A stretch of DNA of 8,738 bases. Source: Pseudomonadota bacterium (lineage in GTDB: Bacteria; Pseudomonadota; Gammaproteobacteria; Burkholderiales; JABEVD01). Made by a program: the position numbers and the translations under genes. Below, piece after piece: positions 7,077 to 8,738 of this stretch. Below the pieces are notes generated by a model. It saw only the letters and a list, made by a program, of their open reading frames with translations, ran no database searches and was not told the DNA's origin. The stretch is from assembly GCA_021811205.1 (NCBI GenBank), contig JAJZPK010000101.1, forward strand, positions 1-8,738, read 5' to 3'. Within the stretch, counting starts at the first letter, position 1, and every line of letters begins with the position of its first letter.

Positions 7077-7916
7077 TCAGTCGGCGAGGTTCATCCGCAT
7101 CTTCTGCATCGCCTTCTGTTCGATCTGGCGGATGCGCTCGGCGGAAACGTTGAATTCGGCTGCAAGCTCGTGCAGTGTCGCCGACTCGCCATCCCCCAGC
7201 CAGCGCGCTTCGATGATCCTGCGGCTGCGATCGTCCAGAGCAGTGAGGGCATTGGAAAGCCCTTCTCCGAGCAGCTTCTCCTTCTGCCTCTCTTCGAGGA
7301 GCTTCAGCGGCTCTGCATGCTCGTCCGCCAGATAGGCGATAGGCGCCATGCTCTCGTCTTCTTCCCCGACAGGTTCGAGCGGCATGTCGCGGCCCGACAG
7401 GCGCGTTTCCATCTCCATCACGTCCTCCGGCTTCACGTTGAGCGACTTGGCGATGATGCCGATTTCTTCCTTGTTGAGGGAGCCGTGCGTCTCCTTGAGG
7501 CTTCTCAGGTTGAAGAAGAGCTTGCGCTGCGATTTCGTCGTGGCAATCTTGACCAGGCGCCAGTTCCGGATGATGAATTCGTGGATCTCGGCCTTGATCC
7601 AGTGGATCGCGAAGGAAACGAGACGGACCCCTCTTTCGGGATCGAATCGCTTCACCGCCTTCATCAGGCCGATGTTGCCTTCCTGGATCAGGTCGGCCTG
7701 GGGAAGACCGTAGCCCATGTAGCCCCTGGCCACTGCGACGACCACGCGCAGATGGGAGAGGACGAGCTTGCGCGCGGCCTCCAGATCATTTTCGTGGCGC
7801 AGCTTCCTGGAAAGATCGAGCTCCTCTTCCTGAGAAAGGTAGGGCAGACGATTGACCGCCTGGATATAGCTTTGCAGGCTGCCGCCGTTCAGCTGAACCG
7901 GTAAAACTTCGGTCAT
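7077..7916 (-). CDS. rpoH: RNA polymerase heat-shock sigma factor sigma-32 (RpoH)
   Basis: 279 aa, close to the 284 aa of E. coli RpoH. Sigma region 2 runs through DLIQEGNIGLMKAVKRFDP (75-93) and SFAIHWIKAEIHEFIIRNWR (101-120). The RpoH box QRKLFFNLR (130-138) separates sigma-32 from RpoD/RpoS and is unchanged from the E. coli sequence as I remember it. Region 4.2 is LHELAAEFNVSAERIRQIEQKAMQKMR (248-274), a helix-turn-helix that reads the -35 element. It directs RNA polymerase to chaperone and protease genes. In the family it is controlled by DnaK/GroEL/FtsH and in E. coli by an mRNA thermosensor. Here the start ATG (7914-7916) has a perfect AGGAGG seven bases upstream and a CIRCE-covered promoter close by. 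It is convergent with the glycan operon and functionally unrelated to it. Confidence 0.97.
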   Translation of the reverse strand: MTEVLPVQLNGGSLQSYIQAVNRLPYLSQEEELDLSRKLRHENDLEAARKLVLSHLRVVVAVARGYMGYGLPQADLIQEGNIGLMKAVKRFDPERGVRLVSFAIHWIKAEIHEFIIRNWRLVKIATTKSQRKLFFNLRSLKETHGSLNKEEIGIIAKSLNVKPEDVMEMETRLSGRDMPLEPVGEEDESMAPIAYLADEHAEPLKLLEERQKEKLLGEGLSNALTALDDRSRRIIEARWLGDGESATLHELAAEFNVSAERIRQIEQKAMQKMRMNLAD

Positions 7917-7923
7917 ATAGATT

Positions 7924-7929
7924 CCTCCT
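7924..7929 (-). promoter_or_regulatory. Consensus ribosome binding site of rpoH
   Basis: On the - strand this reads AGGAGG, with seven bases to the ATG at 7916. It fixes the rpoH start. It also lies within about 20 bases of the predicted transcription start, leaving little room for an inhibitory leader structure. Confidence 0.85.
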
Positions 7930-7937
7930 GAGAAATC

Positions 7938-7967
7938 ATTCTAGCACTCAAGGATTAAGAGTGCCAA
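7938..7967 (-). promoter_or_regulatory. Sigma-70 type promoter of rpoH
   Basis: Read on the - strand, -35 TTGGCA (7962-7967) and -10 TAGAAT (7938-7943) each match consensus at five of six positions and are separated by 18 bp. Transcription should start near 7931, giving a leader of only about 15 nt before the ATG. The promoter is embedded in the CIRCE element, as is typical of HrcA-repressed promoters. Confidence 0.75.
7941..7967 (-). promoter_or_regulatory. CIRCE element (HrcA operator) on the rpoH promoter
   Basis: The inverted repeat on the + strand is CTAGCACTC, nine bases, then GAGTGCCAA. The CIRCE consensus is TTAGCACTC-N9-GAGTGCTAA, so 16 of 18 arm positions match and the spacer has exactly nine bases. 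It covers the -35 hexamer, the spacer and the first half of the -10 hexamer of the rpoH promoter. HrcA, folded with the help of GroEL, represses at such sites and is released on heat shock. The prediction is that rpoH transcription rises when HrcA is inactivated. An hrcA gene is not in the window. Confidence 0.88.
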
Positions 7968-7997
7968 CATCCAGGAGAGTTCCCTTGACCTACCTCC

Positions 7998-8063
7998 TGT
8001 TCCTTGCAATTAAAGTCGTAAACCGGTCATTAAAGTCGTAAACGAACTATTAAAGTCGAAAAC
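7998..8063. mobile_element. Probable terminus of a Tn7-like transposon (TnsB-type binding array)
   Basis: The proposed end begins TGTTCCTTGCAATTAAAGTC at 7998. The Tn7 right end, as I recall it, begins TGTGGGCGGACAATAAAGTC. Both start TGT, and both place AAGTC at bases 16-20, followed by (T/G)TAAAC. Three such sites follow each other every 20 bp, close to the tightly packed TnsB sites of the Tn7 right end. The orientation of the sites puts the outer end on the rpoH side and the element body to the right, where base composition also changes. If correct, the target duplication would be 7993-7997 (CCTCC), to be found repeated at the far end. No tns genes are in the window, so this could also be a remnant or a miniature element. 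Confidence 0.65.
8009..8063 (+). repeat. Three tandem direct repeats, 15-bp core, 20-bp period
   Basis: Copies start at 8009, 8029 and 8049. The first two share ATTAAAGTCGTAAAC without mismatch; the third has one change (ATTAAAGTCGAAAAC). The five bases between cores differ (CGGTC, GAACT). An exact 20-bp period with a conserved core and free linkers indicates a protein-binding array, here read as transposase sites. Iterons or operators of the neighbouring HTH protein are the alternative. Confidence 0.95.
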
Positions 8064-8081
8064 TGCTTCTTTTGGAAGAAC

Positions 8082-8109
8082 GGTAATAGGAAGAAATGAA
8101 ATTATTACC
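8082..8109. promoter_or_regulatory. Inverted repeat, candidate operator of the HTH gene
   Basis: GGTAATA at 8082-8088 and TATTACC at 8103-8109 are perfect 7-bp inverted arms, centred 21 bp apart, which is two turns of the helix. It lies between the transposon-end repeats and the HTH start at 8169, where an autorepressor would bind. No convincing -35/-10 pair was found nearby, so the role is a guess from position and geometry. Confidence 0.4.
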
Positions 8110-8168
8110 AGCTGTCAGCTTGTTAAAAAATAAATGTTCAATGCGGATTATTTTCGGAGGAAGTCGAG

Positions 8169-8507
8169 ATGGTCAAATCGGATCTCAAGGCTCGGGTAAT
8201 TCGTGCTGCTGCCATTTTGCGCAAGCACAAAATATCCCAGGCAGAGTTGGCCGCCATTGTCGGAGCGAGTCAACCTCAGGTCAGTCGTGTTCTCAACGCA
8301 AGAGGGCTGCGAGCTACAAGGTTGTATGAAGAAATATGTCTCTATGCAGAGAGACTTGAAGGAGGCGTAACAGTCGATGCTGTCCGTGACAATGAAGATT
8401 TGGTGAATGCCTTGAAGGAGACATGGGACGGGAGCGATTCACATGCCAAAGCTCTTGCAGTTGTTATACGCTCTTTGGCAGCCCTTCGGACTGGTGGCAT
8501 TGAATAA
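8169..8507 (+). CDS. Small HTH (XRE/Cro-like) DNA-binding protein with unrecognised C-terminal region
   Basis: 112 aa. ATG 8169 has GGAGG at 8156-8160, eight bases upstream. Residues about 8-46 form a helix-turn-helix: ISQAELAAIVGASQPQVSRV (22-41) has the helix, turn (VGAS) and recognition helix (QPQVSRVLNA) of Cro/cI-type regulators. The C-terminal half contains LVNALKETWDGSDSHAKALA (78-97) leading into VVIRSLAAL. I do not recognise this as a named domain, though it has the look of a conserved amphipathic module. The gene is the first one inside the proposed Tn7-like end and is preceded by an inverted repeat. A regulator of transposition or cargo genes is the likeliest role. Base composition is more AT-rich than the glycan operon and rpoH, in keeping with acquisition by transfer. 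Confidence 0.8.
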   Translation: MVKSDLKARVIRAAAILRKHKISQAELAAIVGASQPQVSRVLNARGLRATRLYEEICLYAERLEGGVTVDAVRDNEDLVNALKETWDGSDSHAKALAVVIRSLAALRTGGIE

Positions 8508-8540
8508 AAATAATCTGACATATGTGATGCCAACTCAAAA

Positions 8541-8690
8541 TCCGAGCAAGGTCGGGATCTCGGCCGGGGACTAAACCGCTGGCGCGGTAAGGGGGAGCGC
8601 AGGCCGTTGTGGTCATGCTTACCTGAAGAAGTGCAGTTGGGCCTGTGATGTGCCGAAGTCGAAGTTGAGGCAATCCGCCTCGATTTTGAC
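8541..8690 (+). other. GC-rich intergenic stretch with several potential RNA stems
   Basis: Between the HTH stop and the next start, composition switches from AT-rich (8505-8540) to GC-rich. Possible stems include CCGAG 8542-8546 with CTCGG 8559-8563, ACCGC 8575-8579 with GCGGT 8584-8588 (4-nt loop), GGTAAG 8586-8591 with CTTACC 8618-8623, and CGGCC 8561-8565 with GGCCG 8602-8606. Some are mutually exclusive, so alternative folds are possible. A long hairpin at 8659-8689 follows. This could be a leader RNA, an element-specific non-coding RNA, or the subterminal hairpin region of a second mobile element. No known RNA family was recognised. Confidence 0.35.
8659..8689 (+). other. 13-bp RNA hairpin directly upstream of the last gene
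   Basis: As + strand RNA, 8659-8671 can pair along its whole length with 8677-8689 around a five-base loop (AATCC), using ten Watson-Crick and three G-U pairs. On the other strand those wobbles become A-C mismatches, so the structure favours RNA read rightwards. It ends two bases before AGGAGG at 8691-8696 and could affect translation of the gene at 8702. There is no U tract, so it does not look like an intrinsic terminator. Confidence 0.5.
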
Positions 8691-8701
8691 AGGAGGCCAT
8701 C

Positions 8702-8738
8702 ATGACATCAGCGAAATCGACCGTATCCCCGCTTCGCC
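8702..8738 (+). CDS. Start of an unidentified gene (3' partial), possibly a tyrosine recombinase
   Basis: ATG 8702 is preceded by AGGAGG at 8691-8696 with five bases between, a strong start signal. Only 12 codons are visible (MTSAKSTVSPLR). The SPLR ending recalls the N-termini of tyrosine recombinases that accompany IS91-type transposases (SPLRQRM...), but this is from memory and too short to carry a call. It continues beyond the window in the same direction as the HTH gene. Confidence 0.45.
   Translation, partial: MTSAKSTVSPLR

Noticed and set aside
7968..8020. Outward + strand promoter from TTGACC at 7985-7990
   Set aside because: The hexamer is a good -35, but no acceptable -10 sits at 16-18 bp (AATTAA or weaker only), so I do not call it.
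8009..8063. CRISPR array
   Set aside because: Only three 15-bp cores with 5-bp linkers; real arrays have repeats of about 28-37 bp and unique spacers of similar length.
8096..8329. 77-codon + strand frame overlapping the HTH gene
   Set aside because: No ribosome binding site, out of frame with the HTH gene, and its protein has no motif; the frame from 8169 has a good ribosome binding site and a clear HTH.
8541..8738. Group II intron with reverse transcriptase start at 8702
   Set aside because: No GTGCG-type 5' boundary was found, the interval is too short for domains I-III, and the 12 visible residues do not look like a maturase start.

Overview
The window looks like part of a proteobacterial chromosome, most probably a betaproteobacterium. 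This is inferred from the RpoH sequence, the moderately high GC of bases 1-7900, and a CIRCE element on the rpoH promoter. No sequence search was run, so the lineage is an inference.

Region 1 (1-7075, + strand) is a compact seven-gene run, entered part-way into its first gene. Every junction is an overlap or a 1-bp gap, so it reads as one translationally coupled operon. In order it encodes an EmrE/ArnE-type small membrane transporter (N-terminus outside the window), a zinc-ribbon class I SAM methyltransferase with a TTG start, the sugar nucleotide transaminase WecE, an AlgI-type MBOAT acyltransferase, a membrane-anchored SGNH/AlgX-like partner, an ArnT-like GT-C glycosyltransferase, and an FkbM-family methyltransferase. 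Together these fit a surface-glycan decoration system. A 4-amino-4,6-dideoxy sugar would be made in the cytoplasm and carried across the membrane on undecaprenyl phosphate. It would then be transferred in the periplasm, with O-acylation and methylation as further modifications. The layout parallels the Arn lipid A pathway (aminotransferase, small flippase, ArnT-like transferase) but uses a different sugar.

Region 2 (7077-7967, - strand) is rpoH (sigma-32), convergent with the glycan operon and separated from it by one base. Its promoter is near consensus (TTGGCA, 18 bp, TAGAAT) and is almost exactly covered by a CIRCE operator (16 of 18 consensus bases, 9-bp spacer). This predicts that HrcA controls the heat-shock sigma factor at transcription. 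The predicted 5' leader is too short for an E. coli-style rpoH thermosensor.

Region 3 (about 7998-8738) is different: more AT-rich at first, and accessory in character. It begins with TGT followed by three tandem 20-bp repeats with core ATTAAAGTCG(T/A)AAAC. Spacing and sequence match the TnsB-binding end of Tn7 as I remember it, so this is probably the terminus of a Tn7-like transposon inserted just upstream of the rpoH promoter. Inside it lie a perfect inverted repeat (a candidate operator), a small HTH regulator gene with an unrecognised conserved-looking C-terminus, a GC-rich stretch with several potential RNA stems, and the first 12 codons of another gene with a strong ribosome binding site. 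That last gene is perhaps a tyrosine recombinase. No transposase gene is visible in the window.
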